DNA of 64,000 bases from Hyphomonas sp. (GCA_016124495.1 WGNP01000004.1:124001-188000); one strand, 5' to 3'; shown: positions 18,976-28,257, counted from the stretch's first letter. Program-made: numbers and translations. Notes: generated by a model from the letters alone, not told the origin.

Positions 18976-19057
18976 CTCACCACTCTACTCGGTACTCTAC
19001 TGTCCAGGATAGTGCGGGAGTAATCCCTAACGCTCCGTGAACGGCTTGACGCGACCC

Positions 19058-19468
19058 CTAGCTTTGCTTGGCCAGCAGGTTGCGAATTTCTTCGAGCAGC
19101 ACTTCCTGCCGCGGAGGAGCCGGCGGCGGCGCTGCAGCTTCGGCTTTCTTGAGCCTGTTCATCCCCTTGATCAGCATGAACATGACGAAGGCGACGATCA
19201 GGAACGAGATCAGGGCGCTGATGAACAGGCCGATTTCCATGATCGCAGCGGGCCTGGTGACTTCACCTGCCGCATCGAGAACGGCTGGTGTGATCTGGAT
19301 CTTGAGGGACGAAAGGTCGATCCCGCCCATGATCGGTGCCAGAACCGGCAGGAATACGCCCTGGATGAATGCGGTTACCACAGTCGCAAAGGCGCCGCCC
19401 ATCACAAAGCCGACCGCCATGTCGATGAGGTTGCCCTTCATCGCAAACTCTTTGAATTCCTTAAGCAT
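19058..19468 (-). CDS. mscL: Large-conductance mechanosensitive channel
   Basis: 136-residue inner membrane channel that opens under membrane tension to release solutes on hypo-osmotic shock. Hallmarks are the amphipathic N-terminus MLKEFKEFAMKGNLIDMAVG, TM1 (GFVMGGAFATVVTAFIQGVF with the pore glycine/alanine pattern), the periplasmic loop with PIMGGID, TM2 (IGLFISALISFLIVAFVMFM), and a C-terminal helical bundle (EVLLEEIRNLLAKQ). Length is normal. It stands alone between the HAD gene and ihfB, with its own terminator hairpin. Confidence 0.96.
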   Translation of the reverse strand: MLKEFKEFAMKGNLIDMAVGFVMGGAFATVVTAFIQGVFLPVLAPIMGGIDLSSLKIQITPAVLDAAGEVTRPAAIMEIGLFISALISFLIVAFVMFMLIKGMNRLKKAEAAAPPPAPPRQEVLLEEIRNLLAKQS

Positions 19469-19577
19469 ATTTGCCCCTTTAGCCCCAGGCGCGCTACCCG
19501 AATTTTAGCTGGTCAGATTGCGGGGTTCGGGTGCAGCGTCAAGCAGACGACACATGAAAGGCGAGCTGGGTCCGGGG

Positions 19578-19880
19578 TTATCGCGCCTCGGGATCGTCAC
19601 CGCCATTGACGCGGGCGCGCAGTTCCTTGCCGGCCTTGAAGAAGGGAACAGCCTTGGCCGGCACTTTCACCGGTTCGCCTGTGCGGGGGTTGCGCCCTCT
19701 GCGGGCATCGCGGTTGCGCACCGAGAAGGCTCCGAAGCCGCGCAATTCCACCCTGTCGCCACGCGCAAGGGCGTCGCCGATTTCTTCCAGGATCACGTTG
19801 ACTACCTTCTCTACGTCTTCGTGACGCAGGTGCGGGTACTCAGCGGCGAGCTTGTCAATGAGCTGAGACTTCAACATCAT
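19578..19880 (-). CDS. ihfB: Integration host factor beta subunit
   Basis: 100-residue DNA-bending HU-family protein that pairs with IhfA. It starts [20 protein letters not shown] and contains the DNA-binding arm [17 protein letters not shown] with the conserved proline, followed by [18 protein letters not shown] at 19880 (or 19877). It sits downstream of rpsA on the same strand, the standard alphaproteobacterial order. The acidic C-terminus (NGGDDPEAR) is usual. It acts on nucleoid structure, recombination and sigma-54 promoters; rpoN is also in this window. Confidence 0.94.
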   Translation of the reverse strand: MMLKSQLIDKLAAEYPHLRHEDVEKVVNVILEEIGDALARGDRVELRGFGAFSVRNRDARRGRNPRTGEPVKVPAKAVPFFKAGKELRARVNGGDDPEAR

Positions 19881-19974
19881 GTTGATATTAAACGCATTTG
19901 CGGCGGAAGCGCTAGGCCCCCGCCGCAAACATTGCCTGAATTTTAGTTTGACCCCGTTGCGGGATCTGCCGGCG

Positions 19975-21960
19975 TCAGCCTTCGGACATCAGCTCTTCAG
20001 CCTGGCCCTTCCAGTCGTCACGCTCCATCCGGCCCTGGAAAGCGAGTTCTTCTTCAAGGCTCGAAACCTGGCCGTCGGAAAGGGCAGCGATCTGCCAGAA
20101 GTGGAAGATGCCTGCTTCGTGCAGCTTCTTCTCGAAGGCAGGGCCGACGCCTTTGATCTTCTTCAGATCATCGGCGGTGCCTTGCGGGCCGGTGAGGCGG
20201 CCGCGGGCGTCGAGCGACTTGGCATCGCCCTTGGCAGCTGGGGCCGCCTTGGCTTTCGCCTTGGTGCCCGACGAGGCGAGCGCCGCGCCAAGGATGTCGC
20301 CCAGCGAAGCGCCGGCATCAGCCGAGCCATACTGTGCAACGGCTTCCGCTTCTTCGGCGATCTCGAGCGCTTTCACCGAGAGGGAGACCCGGCGCGAAGC
20401 CCGGTCAAACGTCACGACTTTTGCGTCGACCTTGTCGCCGACCGCAAAACGCTCGGGGCGCTGGTCAGCCCGGTCACGCGAGAGGTCAGAACGGCGGATG
20501 AAGGTCTTCACCGGCGGAGTGCCGAACTCCACTTCCAGGCCGCCCGAGGTGACTTCAACCACGGTGCAGGTCACGGTCGAGCCGCGCTTGATGCCGCCGC
20601 CGTCGCCGCTGCTGGCCGCTTCGATCGGGTCACCCGACAGTTGCTTGATGCCGAGCGAGATGCGCTCCTTGTCGACGTCCACATCGAGGACTTTCGCCTT
20701 GACGGTGTCGCCTTTGGTGAAGGCTTCGATCGCCTGGTCACCGGGCTTGTCCCACGAGATATCGTTGATGTGCACCATGCCGTCGAGGTCGGGGCCAAGG
20801 CCCACGAACAGGCCGAACTCGGTGATGCCGCGCACTTCGCCTTCGATTTCCGAACCGACAGGATGTTCGGCCAGGAACGCGTCCCAAGGATTGTCCATGG
20901 TCTGCTTGAGGCCGAGCGAGATGCGGCGCTTGTCGCTGTCCACGTCAAGCACTTCCACATCGACTTCCTGCGAGGTCGAAAGGATCTTGCCGGGGTGCAC
21001 GTTCTTCTTGGTCCAGCTCATTTCGGAGACGTGGATCAGGCCTTCGACACCGTCTTCCAGCTCCACGAAGGCGCCGTAGTCGGTGATGTTGGTGACCGTA
21101 CCCTTGAGGCGGGCGCCCGACGGGTAACGCGCCGAGATATTGTCCCAAGGATCCGAACCCAGCTGTTTCATGCCGAGCGAGATACGTTGGGTTTCCGGGT
21201 TGATCTTGATGATCCGGACTTCGACTTCCTGGCCGACTTCGACCACCTGCGAGGGGTGGTTGATGCGCTTGTAGGACATGTCGGTGACGTGCAGCAGGCC
21301 ATCGATTCCGCCAAGGTCAACGAACGCACCGTAATCGGTGATGTTCTTGACGACGCCTTTGCGGACATCGCCTTCCTTCATGTCGGAGACGATTTCTGCG
21401 CGCTGTTCGGCGCGGCTCTCTTCGAGGATCGCACGGCGCGAGACAACGATGTTGCCGCGCACGCGGTCGAGTTTCAGCACCGCGAACGGCTGCACTTCGC
21501 CCATCAGCGGGCCAACATCGCGCACGGGGCGGATGTCAACCTGCGAGCCGGGAAGGAAGGCGTTGACGCCGCCGAGGTCGACCGTGAAGCCGCCCTTGAC
21601 GCGGCCGGAGATGGCGCCCTTGACGGGCTCGCCTTTGGCAAAGCTGCGTTCCAGCTTGACCCAGCGCTCTTCGCGGCGGGCTTTTTCGCGGCTGAGGACA
21701 GCCTCGCCGAGGGCGTTCTCGATCCGGTCGAGATACACGTCGACGATGTCGCCGGGGGCAGGCTGTTTGTCCTCGAGGGAGAATTCCTTGATATCGATTC
21801 GGCCTTCGGTCTTCAGGCCGATGTCGACGACGATCGAGTCATTGTCGATGCGAAGGACGGTGGCCGGTATAACCTGGCCTTCCTTCATGGCGCCAGCGGC
21901 GGCCGAGCTCTCGAACATCGAGGCGAAGTCGGCGGGGGTAGGGTTCATGGATTTCGTCAT
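19975..21960 (-). CDS. rpsA: 30S ribosomal protein S1 with a C-terminal helix-hairpin-helix extension
   Basis: 661-residue S1, which binds mRNA on the small subunit. Six S1 (OB-fold) repeats are visible, with the repeated phrases [17 protein letters not shown] and [18 protein letters not shown]. The normal S1 end, [18 protein letters not shown], is followed by an Ala/Lys linker and about 65 extra residues ([20 protein letters not shown], then [13 protein letters not shown]). This has the form of the helix-hairpin-helix tail more often seen on ribosomal protein L21 or NuoE in alphaproteobacteria. The ATG at 21960 has GGAG upstream; Cmk lies upstream and ihfB downstream. Confidence 0.94.
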   Translation of the reverse strand: MTKSMNPTPADFASMFESSAAAGAMKEGQVIPATVLRIDNDSIVVDIGLKTEGRIDIKEFSLEDKQPAPGDIVDVYLDRIENALGEAVLSREKARREERWVKLERSFAKGEPVKGAISGRVKGGFTVDLGGVNAFLPGSQVDIRPVRDVGPLMGEVQPFAVLKLDRVRGNIVVSRRAILEESRAEQRAEIVSDMKEGDVRKGVVKNITDYGAFVDLGGIDGLLHVTDMSYKRINHPSQVVEVGQEVEVRIIKINPETQRISLGMKQLGSDPWDNISARYPSGARLKGTVTNITDYGAFVELEDGVEGLIHVSEMSWTKKNVHPGKILSTSQEVDVEVLDVDSDKRRISLGLKQTMDNPWDAFLAEHPVGSEIEGEVRGITEFGLFVGLGPDLDGMVHINDISWDKPGDQAIEAFTKGDTVKAKVLDVDVDKERISLGIKQLSGDPIEAASSGDGGGIKRGSTVTCTVVEVTSGGLEVEFGTPPVKTFIRRSDLSRDRADQRPERFAVGDKVDAKVVTFDRASRRVSLSVKALEIAEEAEAVAQYGSADAGASLGDILGAALASSGTKAKAKAAPAAKGDAKSLDARGRLTGPQGTADDLKKIKGVGPAFEKKLHEAGIFHFWQIAALSDGQVSSLEEELAFQGRMERDDWKGQAEELMSEG

Positions 21961-22101
21961 TTTTTCTCCGGGGAAGGGCATGAATGGTTCAAAGGCAGGG
22001 CGTGCATGATTGCAGCCTGCGGACATCCGGCCCCATCAGTATCTTGGGGGGTGGTCTGATCTGTTGCAGCGCCGCCTGTTTGGATTGAGCCTTTTGGGCC
22101 C

Positions 22102-22740
22102 TCAGGCAGTCTTTCCACGGGCGAGAGCAGCCTCTACAGCCGCCACCGCCTTTTCCACAGCCGCGTCTATAGTGAGATCAGTCGTATCGATCAAGATGGC
22201 ATCGGCGGCCATCGCGGCGGGCGCGTCCGCGCGTCCCTGGTCGCGCGCATCGCGGATTTTCAGCTGTTCAACCACCGTTTCGAGGGGCGTCAGGTCGCCC
22301 TGACCGACCAGCTCCCTCCAGCGCCGGACCGACCGCTGAATCACATCTGCGTCCACCCACAGCTTCACGTCGGCGTCCGGGGCGATCACTGTGCCGATAT
22401 CGCGTCCGTCCAGCAGCGCGCCGCCGGCCTGCATGGCAAATGCGCGCTGCAGCTCGAACAGCGCCTGGCGCACCGACGGGATGGCCGCCACGATGCTCGC
22501 CGCCTTGCCGGCCTCGGCAGAGCGCAATTCGTGTTCGATGAAGTCATTCAGGTCCAGCGAGCGGGCGAGATCGGACAACGGTCCTGCCGCATCCAGCGGC
22601 ACGCCTTGCTTCATCGCGGCTACCCCCACAGCGCGGTAGAGCCGCCCCGTATCCATGTACGGCAGGCCGAAATACCCGGCGAGCCGCCGCGCAATCGTCC
22701 CCTTGCCGGACGCCGTAGTGCCATCAATCGCAATGATCAT
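22102..22740 (-). CDS. cmk: Cytidylate kinase
   Basis: 212-residue CMP/dCMP kinase (ATP + CMP to CDP). The P-loop is GTTASGKGTIARRL (residues 7-20), followed by YMDTGRLYRAVG and LLDGRDIGTVIAPDADVKLWV, all typical of Cmk. It sits upstream of rpsA as in most alphaproteobacteria; the usual aroA neighbour is displaced by about 3 kb of inserted genes. 141 nt separate it from rpsA. Confidence 0.95.
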   Translation of the reverse strand: MIIAIDGTTASGKGTIARRLAGYFGLPYMDTGRLYRAVGVAAMKQGVPLDAAGPLSDLARSLDLNDFIEHELRSAEAGKAASIVAAIPSVRQALFELQRAFAMQAGGALLDGRDIGTVIAPDADVKLWVDADVIQRSVRRWRELVGQGDLTPLETVVEQLKIRDARDQGRADAPAAMAADAILIDTTDLTIDAAVEKAVAAVEAALARGKTA

Positions 22741-22784
22741 GAGGCCGGGGAGTGGGCTACCGGATATTCGGAGTCAAGCACCCC

Positions 22785-22816
22785 TCACCCCTCTCCCGTT
22801 GACAGAAGAGGGGTGA
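22785..22816. repeat. REP-like hairpin
   Basis: Perfect 10-bp inverted repeat TCACCCCTCT / AGAGGGGTGA with a 12-base loop (CCCGTTGACAGA) between the cmk and SDR genes. No T-run follows on either strand. The form resembles short repetitive extragenic palindromes in proteobacteria. Confidence 0.5.
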
Positions 22817-22822
22817 AGGAAG

Positions 22823-23605
22823 TCAGCGCGGCGCCATCCGGATCCCGCCATCGAGACGGATGCACTGGCCGTTGAAGTAGGAGTTTTTCGCCAGTTCCAG
22901 CGCCAGCGAGGCATACTCCTCCGGCTTGCCGAGGCGTTTCGGGAAGGGCACCGAAGCAGCAAGGCTGTTCAGCACCTTGTCCGACGCGCGCAGCATCAGC
23001 GGCGTCGCAAAGATGCCCGGCATGATCGAGTTGATCCGGATGCCGAGATCCATCAGGTCGCGCGCCATCGGCAGCACGAGGCCGTTGACGCCGGCCTTGC
23101 ATGATCCGTACACAACCTGTCCGATCTGCCCGTCCTGCGCCGCGACTGAGGCGGTCAGCGTGATGCAGCCCCGCTCGCCATCTTCCAGTTCCGGCAGGTA
23201 GGCCATGCCCTCAGCTGAGAGCGACGCAATCCGGTAGGAGGCAACCAGCACGCCTTCGGCGCCGAAGGCATAGTCGGCCGTCGGAAGGCGCTTGTATTTC
23301 GCATTCTCCTTGTCCCAGCTCAGCGTCTTGCCGCCCTTCGCTGTCATGGCGCAGTGTACGGTGATCCGTTCCTGACCGTGCGCCTTGCGGGCTTTCTCGA
23401 AACCCGCCAGGCAGCTCTCTTCGCTCATGATGTTGACGTTGCAGAAGATGCCGCCGATTTCCTTTGCGGTCGCTTCGCCGGCCTCCTCGTTGATGTCGAA
23501 GATGGCAACCTTCGCGCCGGCCTTGGCCAGTGCCCGCGCGGTCGCCTGGCCGAGGCCGGAGGCGCCGCCTGTCACGACAGCTGCAGTATCCTTGGTGATT
23601 TCCAT
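22823..23605 (-). CDS. Short-chain dehydrogenase/reductase
   Basis: 260-residue SDR with the cofactor-binding TGGASGLGQ (about 12-20) and acidic FDINEEAGE after the second strand, favouring NAD+. Catalytic Ser is in TLTASVA and YxxxK is in VYGSCKAG. The C-terminal QCIRLDGGIRM is typical. Its closest recognisable subclass is the 3-hydroxyacyl-CoA dehydrogenase type 2-like group, but the substrate is not certain. The next gene upstream encodes an Old Yellow Enzyme homologue on the same strand 41 nt away, so a shared lipid or xenobiotic pathway is possible. Confidence 0.87.
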   Translation of the reverse strand: MEITKDTAAVVTGGASGLGQATARALAKAGAKVAIFDINEEAGEATAKEIGGIFCNVNIMSEESCLAGFEKARKAHGQERITVHCAMTAKGGKTLSWDKENAKYKRLPTADYAFGAEGVLVASYRIASLSAEGMAYLPELEDGERGCITLTASVAAQDGQIGQVVYGSCKAGVNGLVLPMARDLMDLGIRINSIMPGIFATPLMLRASDKVLNSLAASVPFPKRLGKPEEYASLALELAKNSYFNGQCIRLDGGIRMAPR

Positions 23606-23646
23606 ATCTGTCTCCCTTGGTATTTTTTATCAGTCAGCGGATGATG

Positions 23647-24729
23647 TCAGGCGGGCTCAGCCACGAAGCCCTTCCAGGTTTTCATGTAGGCAAGGAAGGC
23701 CGTGCCGAGGCCCTCGGCCTTGAGGTGTGCTTCCGGAACAGGCAGGGCGATGGGCTGGAATGCCGCGTTTGCTGCCACCTGCTTCGGGAAGTCATGATGC
23801 AGGATCGCCCCGCGCCCGATCACCACGAAGTCGAGCCCCGCATCCATCGCGCGCTGGCAATCAGCGCCCGTCAGGATCTTGCCCGCCGCGCCCAGTTTCC
23901 CCTTGCCGCGCGGCAACGCGCCGAAAAGCTCCACCAGTGTCTGGCTCCCGGCCGCAGCGTGCACCGGCGGCTTGAAACAATCCCACAGTGACATGTCGAG
24001 ATAGTCGATCCGGTCATCCTTCAGCAGCGCGCCGGCAAGCCCGATGATTTCGCCAAGGTCCATTCCGAACCGCTCCGGGGACAGGCGCACACCGAGCGAG
24101 AAGCCGGGCCCGCATTCCGCGCGTACGCCCTCGATGCATTCATAAAGGAAGCGCGCCCGGTTTTCGAAACTGCCGCCATACGCATCCGTGCGCAAGTTCA
24201 CTTCGGCCGACAGGAACTGGCAGATCAGGTAGCCGTGGGCGCCGTGCAGTTCTACGCCGTGAAAGCCCGCCTTCTCCGCGCGCACCGCCCCGGCTATGAA
24301 CGCATCACGCGACGCTTTCACTTCATCGAGGCTCATCGCCCGCGCGCCGAACTCCTCATTCGCCGAAGGGCAATGCGGCGCCTCGCCGATCAGCTCCCTG
24401 GGGCTGCGCATGCCGGCATGATGCAGCTGCACCACCGAATGCGTGCCTTGCGCATTGAGCGCCGAGGCCAGCCGCGACAGGCCCGCAAGGTGCTTGTCAT
24501 CGAATATGCCGAGCTGGCCCGGAAAGCCTTGCCCCTTTGCCTGCACGTGCGCGGCGCAGGTCATGGTCAGCCCGAAGCCGCCCTGCGCCCGGAAAGTCAG
24601 CCAGCGAAACTCGTCATCGCTGAGCACGCCGTCGGCATGGCTCTGGAGGTTGGTCAGCGGCGCCAGCATGAAGCGGTTCTTCAAGGCCGGACCGCGCGAA
24701 AGCGGAAGAGAGGACTGGAGATCTGTCAT
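23647..24729 (-). CDS. NADH:flavin oxidoreductase, Old Yellow Enzyme family
   Basis: 360-residue FMN-dependent TIM-barrel reductase that reduces activated C=C bonds. Features are RFMLAPLTNLQSHADG near the N-terminus, VVQLHHAGMRS, the HGAHGYLICQFLS active-site stretch, NLRTDAYGGSFENRARF, and the FMN phosphate site (ILTGADCQ, FVVIGRGAI). Start at ATG 24729, six bases inside an upstream GTG. It precedes the SDR gene on the same strand, suggesting a two-step reduction/oxidation route; the substrate is unknown. Confidence 0.9.
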   Translation of the reverse strand: MTDLQSSLPLSRGPALKNRFMLAPLTNLQSHADGVLSDDEFRWLTFRAQGGFGLTMTCAAHVQAKGQGFPGQLGIFDDKHLAGLSRLASALNAQGTHSVVQLHHAGMRSPRELIGEAPHCPSANEEFGARAMSLDEVKASRDAFIAGAVRAEKAGFHGVELHGAHGYLICQFLSAEVNLRTDAYGGSFENRARFLYECIEGVRAECGPGFSLGVRLSPERFGMDLGEIIGLAGALLKDDRIDYLDMSLWDCFKPPVHAAAGSQTLVELFGALPRGKGKLGAAGKILTGADCQRAMDAGLDFVVIGRGAILHHDFPKQVAANAAFQPIALPVPEAHLKAEGLGTAFLAYMKTWKGFVAEPA

Positions 24730-24847
24730 GCCCACACAATGGCGCCAGCAGCGGCCCCGTCAATTCTGCCGTGGGGGTAGGGGGCAGTCTTGCGTTCAGG
24801 CTCTGCAGGTTTACGCTCGCCCGGACAGAAACAGGGAGCGACATCGA

Positions 24848-25222
24848 ATGGACAATGCAGAAATCGCCAAACAGCTGTTCGCCGCGCTCGCCGGACAGGA
24901 TGAGGCCGCCGTGCGCCATCTTTGCGCCCCGGACATGCGCGTCCGCCAGAACAATGGCCGGCCGATGAGCCTTGAAACGCTGCTCCGGTTCAACGCGGCG
25001 GTGGGCCGGGTGGTGACGGATTTTCGGTACGAAGACGCCGTGCGCTCGGCCACCGCTACCGGCTTTGTTGAGGAACATGCCGTCCGGGGCACGCTGCCGG
25101 ATGGCAAAGCGCTCGAACTTGCCGTCTGCGTTGTCGCCTCTGTCAAGGACGGCCGGGTGACGGACGTCCGGGAATACCTGGACTCGGCTGCTTCTGCTGG
25201 CCTCGCCGCCGCGCTCGCCTGA
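24848..25222 (+). CDS. SnoaL/NTF2-like fold protein
   Basis: 124 residues, alpha+beta cone fold typical of SnoaL-like or ketosteroid-isomerase-like proteins: MDNAEIAKQLFAALAGQDEA, then LCAPDMRVRQNNGRPMS and DGRVTDVREYLDSAAS at the end. A good ribosome-binding site (CAGGGAG) precedes ATG 24848. It is the only plus-strand gene in this stretch and faces away from the oxidoreductase. Such proteins may bind or isomerise small hydrophobic molecules; no catalytic role can be assigned here. Confidence 0.75.
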   Translation: MDNAEIAKQLFAALAGQDEAAVRHLCAPDMRVRQNNGRPMSLETLLRFNAAVGRVVTDFRYEDAVRSATATGFVEEHAVRGTLPDGKALELAVCVVASVKDGRVTDVREYLDSAASAGLAAALA

Positions 25223-25242
25223 CGCGCGCTGGCCGGGGGCAA

Positions 25243-25733
25243 TCAGGCCAGAAACTTCTCCATCATCAGCGCGTCATGGCTCACGCAATCCAGCCGGCGA
25301 TAGTCCTTGATGGTTGCGATGTCGGTGAAGCCCGCCCGGCGGTAAAGCGCGATCGCCGCTGTATTGCTCGTGAACACCGTCAGCTCCACCTTGGTGATGC
25401 CGCAGCGCGCAGCATGTTCGAGACGGGCATCCAGCAAACGCGGCCCGGGCCCGGCGCCGCGATGGCTGGTGACGATGCCCATGCCGAGCACGCCGTGATA
25501 CACGCACTCCGGCACGCCCAAAGGCGTGATGTCGGCCCAGCCCACGAGGTCATTGTGGTCCATCGCCGCATACATCGGCCAGTCATTCTCGATCAGTCGC
25601 AGCGGACAGTCTTGCTCCGGATCGAAGGGTGCAGCGTCACCAGTCCAAGATAAATCCGCTCGGCAGCGACAGCTTCCGCGGCAGAGCGGTGCGCCGCAAC
25701 CTGGTCTTTTCCCAGACAGATGATGCTGATCAT
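25243..25733 (-). pseudogene. GNAT N-acetyltransferase with a frameshift
   Basis: Two frames together give a full GNAT. The N-terminal part, read from ATG 25731-25733, runs MISIICLGKDQVAAHRSAAE to LHPSIRSKTVR and then hits a stop near 25593. The rest continues in the next frame as LIENDWPMYAAMDHNDLVGW, with the acetyl-CoA loop SHRGAGPGPRLLDARL and a final FTSNTAAIALYRRAGF. A one-base change at about 25594-25611 joins them. A single uninterrupted frame from GTG 25740 exists, but its first 50 residues (RGSCRCRADLSW) look unlike GNAT. The start follows the aroA stop closely. True decay or a sequence error are both possible. Confidence 0.7.
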
Positions 25734-25736
25734 TCA

Positions 25737-27059
25737 TCACCCCTCCGAAATCTCCGCCCCCAGCGCCTTCATGTGCCCGAGGAATTCCGGATAGCTCGTG
25801 TCGATCATCGAGACGTCGTCGACGCTCACGGCTTTAAGCGCCGCCGTGCCCATCACCAGCGCGCTCATCGCGATGCGGTGGTCGTGGCGTGTCTCGACGA
25901 GGCCGCCGCCCGGCACCGGCCCGCCGCAGCCCTGCACCGTGAAGCCGTCCGCCGTCTCCTCGACGCCGACACCGTTGACCCGCAGCATCGCCACAATCGC
26001 TTTGATCCGGTCGCTCTCTTTGACCCGCAGCTCGTCCGCCCCTGTCACACGTGTCTCGCCAGTTGCAAACGCCGCCAGCACCGCGAGGATCGGAAACTCG
26101 TCGATCATCGACGCAACGAGACGCTCGGGCACGGCGATGCCTTTCAGGCCGGCATAGCCCGCATGCAGGTCGATCAGCCGCTCGCCCGCCGCCTCGCCGC
26201 GCTCCTCGGCGCCGAGATGCGCGCCCATCAGGTTGGCCGCATCGTAAAAGCCGGAGCGGGTCGGGTTCGACATTACGCCTTCAACCATCACGTCGCCCTG
26301 CGGTGAGAGGATGCCCGCTGCGAGCAGGAAGGCCGCCGAGGACGGGTCGCCCGGGATCGCGGTGTCCAGCGCGAACAGGGGCTGCTTGCCCTCAATCGAG
26401 ATTTCCGCCGTCCCGCCGGGCGCCGCCTTGAAGCCGAGTTTCGCACCGAACCCCTGCAACATCCGTTCGGTATGGTCCCGTGTCGCCTTCGTTTCCACGA
26501 CGGTCGTCGTACCGGCGGCGTTCAGCCCGGCCAGCAGCACCGCGGATTTCACCTGTGCACTCGCCTGCGGCGGGGCGTAGCGGATGCCCTTCAGCGCGCT
26601 GGAGCCCGTCAGCGAGAAGGGCAGGCGCCCGTCCGGCCCGGCCGTATCCTTTATTCCCATTTCGCGAAGGGGATTCAGCACCCGGTTCATTGGCCGGGAG
26701 GACAGGGACGCGTCCCCGCTCAGCTCCGCCGTGAGGTCGAAGCCGGCCATCACCCCCATCATCAGGCGCGACCCGGTGCCCGAATTGCCGAAATCCAGCC
26801 CGTTCTCCGGTGAGGCCAGGCCTTTCGTGCCCACCCCCCGGACATCCCAGGCGCCAGGGCCGGTACGGGCCACTTCCGACCCCATCGCCGCCATGGCGAG
26901 GCCGGTGCGGATCACGTCGTCGCCTTCGAGCAGGCCGGTGAACCGGCTCACCCCGGAGGCCAGCCCGCCGAAAATCAGGGCGCGGTGGCTGCAGGATTTG
27001 TCACCCGGCGCGCGGATGGAACCGGCGAGGCGCCGGACGGGTCGGCTGGTCCAGACCAT
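25737..27059 (-). CDS. aroA: 3-phosphoshikimate 1-carboxyvinyltransferase (EPSP synthase)
   Basis: 440-residue enzyme of the shikimate pathway, joining shikimate-3-phosphate and PEP. Family motifs are PGDKSCSHRALI near the N-terminus, LDFGNSGTGSRLMMG, the active-site stretch around DASLSSRPMNRVL, LKGIRYAPPQASAQVKSAVLL, DEFPILAVLAAFATG and DHRIAMSALV. The sequence at residue 94 and following (NSGTGSR) is of the class with alanine/glycine patterns met in some glyphosate-tolerant forms, but tolerance cannot be judged by eye. It stands upstream of the GNAT remnant; cmk is about 3 kb further on. Confidence 0.95.
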   Translation of the reverse strand: MVWTSRPVRRLAGSIRAPGDKSCSHRALIFGGLASGVSRFTGLLEGDDVIRTGLAMAAMGSEVARTGPGAWDVRGVGTKGLASPENGLDFGNSGTGSRLMMGVMAGFDLTAELSGDASLSSRPMNRVLNPLREMGIKDTAGPDGRLPFSLTGSSALKGIRYAPPQASAQVKSAVLLAGLNAAGTTTVVETKATRDHTERMLQGFGAKLGFKAAPGGTAEISIEGKQPLFALDTAIPGDPSSAAFLLAAGILSPQGDVMVEGVMSNPTRSGFYDAANLMGAHLGAEERGEAAGERLIDLHAGYAGLKGIAVPERLVASMIDEFPILAVLAAFATGETRVTGADELRVKESDRIKAIVAMLRVNGVGVEETADGFTVQGCGGPVPGGGLVETRHDHRIAMSALVMGTAALKAVSVDDVSMIDTSYPEFLGHMKALGAEISEG

Positions 27060-27180
27060 GGGAGAAGGCCCTGTTTCTATAAAATGCTGACTTCAATTCG
27101 GGCTTTGACAGCGCCGGGCGTTCATGGCAAGCGCGCCAGCTTCGATCAGGTATTTTCCCCGCAAAGAGGAGCGCGCGCCC

Positions 27181-27699
27181 GTGTCCAAGGACAAGCTCGG
27201 AACCAAGCAGGTCTGCCCATCCTGCGAATCGCGATTCTACGACCTGAACAAACGCCCCGCCGTCTGCCCCAAGTGCGGCGCCGAGTTCGACCCCGAAGAC
27301 GAGGTGATCCGCACCACGATCACCAAGGTCAAGGCAAAGGCGGCCCGGGCCGCCGTCAAGGCCGTGGCCGATGATGACGAGGACGCCGAGGAAGAGGATG
27401 ACGCCGTTATCCGCGACGACGAAGATGATGCCGCCGAGGCCGAAGAGGTCGAGGAGGATGATGAAGAGGAAACCAAGGAACTCGTCGGCGAGGAAGACGA
27501 CGTGATACTGGAAGACGCCGAGGACGAGGAAGAAACTCCGGCACCGGGCAAGGTACCGGCCGGATTCACCGAAGACGGCGCAGCGGTCGATGATGATGAC
27601 GTGATCATTGCCGACGATGATGAGGAAGAGTTCGAGATCGATGACGACGAGGACGGCGACGATGATCTGGCCCTCGACGACGATGAAGACGAACGGTGA
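27181..27699 (+). CDS. FYDLN acid-family zinc-ribbon protein (TIGR02300)
   Basis: 172 residues. Starts at GTG 27181 to give the family N-terminus VSKDKLGTKQVCPSCESRFYDLNKRPAVCPKCG, a four-cysteine zinc ribbon with the FYDLN motif. The remaining about 120 residues are almost all Asp/Glu with a few Val and Ala, as usual for this alphaproteobacterial family. Function unknown; an RNA- or protein-binding acidic tail is likely. An in-frame ATG at 27124 is possible but lacks conservation. A hairpin (27717-27745) and tRNA-Ala follow. Confidence 0.88.
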   Translation: MSKDKLGTKQVCPSCESRFYDLNKRPAVCPKCGAEFDPEDEVIRTTITKVKAKAARAAVKAVADDDEDAEEEDDAVIRDDEDDAAEAEEVEEDDEEETKELVGEEDDVILEDAEDEEETPAPGKVPAGFTEDGAAVDDDDVIIADDDEEEFEIDDDEDGDDDLALDDDEDER

Positions 27700-27716
27700 T
27701 AATTAGGACTTGAAAC

Positions 27717-27745
27717 GGCGGGAGGCTGAGACTAATCCTCCCGCC
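27717..27745 (+). terminator. Terminator-like hairpin
   Basis: GGCGGGAGG (27717-27725) pairs perfectly with CCTCCCGCC (27737-27745) around an 11-base loop, 18 nt after the FYDLN stop and 10 nt before the tRNA. No T-run follows. Confidence 0.45.
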
Positions 27746-27754
27746 TCCCGGTCA

Positions 27755-27830
<76 letters not shown>

Positions 27831-28017
27831 GGACCCGTTTCCGGGCAAACCTGTCAAAATTTGAGCAATCAGCGGCTTTAAACGGGCCTTTGGGCCCTCG
27901 CCGCTGTGTTGCCGCAGGCCGGTGCTTGAACCGGACACATTCGAGGCCCATTTTCAGTTCATGGCAGAGCACCAGCCTGCCAGCGACCCCATCCGGGGCG
28001 CGGAAAGGAGTGGACCC

Positions 28018-28257
28018 ATGACGACCGGCCTGAAACCGACCTCCCCCGAAGGCAATTCCTTCGTCTACATCCGCCATCTCGATGATGGCGAACTCCGCAG
28101 CCTGTTGCCGCCTGAAGCCCTCGAAGATGTGGCTGACCCGGAAGACCTGTTCGTCGTTGCCTCGGCCGACGGTCAGCGCCTGGCCATCGTCGAAGGCCGT
28201 GAAGCGGCCTTTGCCGCGGCCCTCGCCAACGATCTGAGCCCGCTCAGCGTTCACTAG
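28018..28257 (+). CDS. DUF1150 family protein
   Basis: 79 residues, MTTGLKPTSPEGNSFVYIRH onward, with the DUF1150 pattern of an acidic middle (LPPEALEDVADPEDLFVVAS) followed by DGQRLAIVEGREAAFAAA. A strong Shine-Dalgarno (AAAGGAG) precedes the ATG. Found widely in alphaproteobacteria, often next to a small heat-shock protein, which is not seen here. Function unknown. Confidence 0.8.
   Translation: MTTGLKPTSPEGNSFVYIRHLDDGELRSLLPPEALEDVADPEDLFVVASADGQRLAIVEGREAAFAAALANDLSPLSVH

Noticed and set aside
19879-22059. Very long open frame on the plus strand opposite rpsA
   Set aside because: High GC content gives long antisense frames; the minus-strand frame is clearly S1 with repeated domains, and the antisense translation shows no family.
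27237-27608. Serine-rich minus-strand frame opposite the acidic protein
   Set aside because: It is simply the complement of the GAT/GAG-rich codons of the FYDLN protein.
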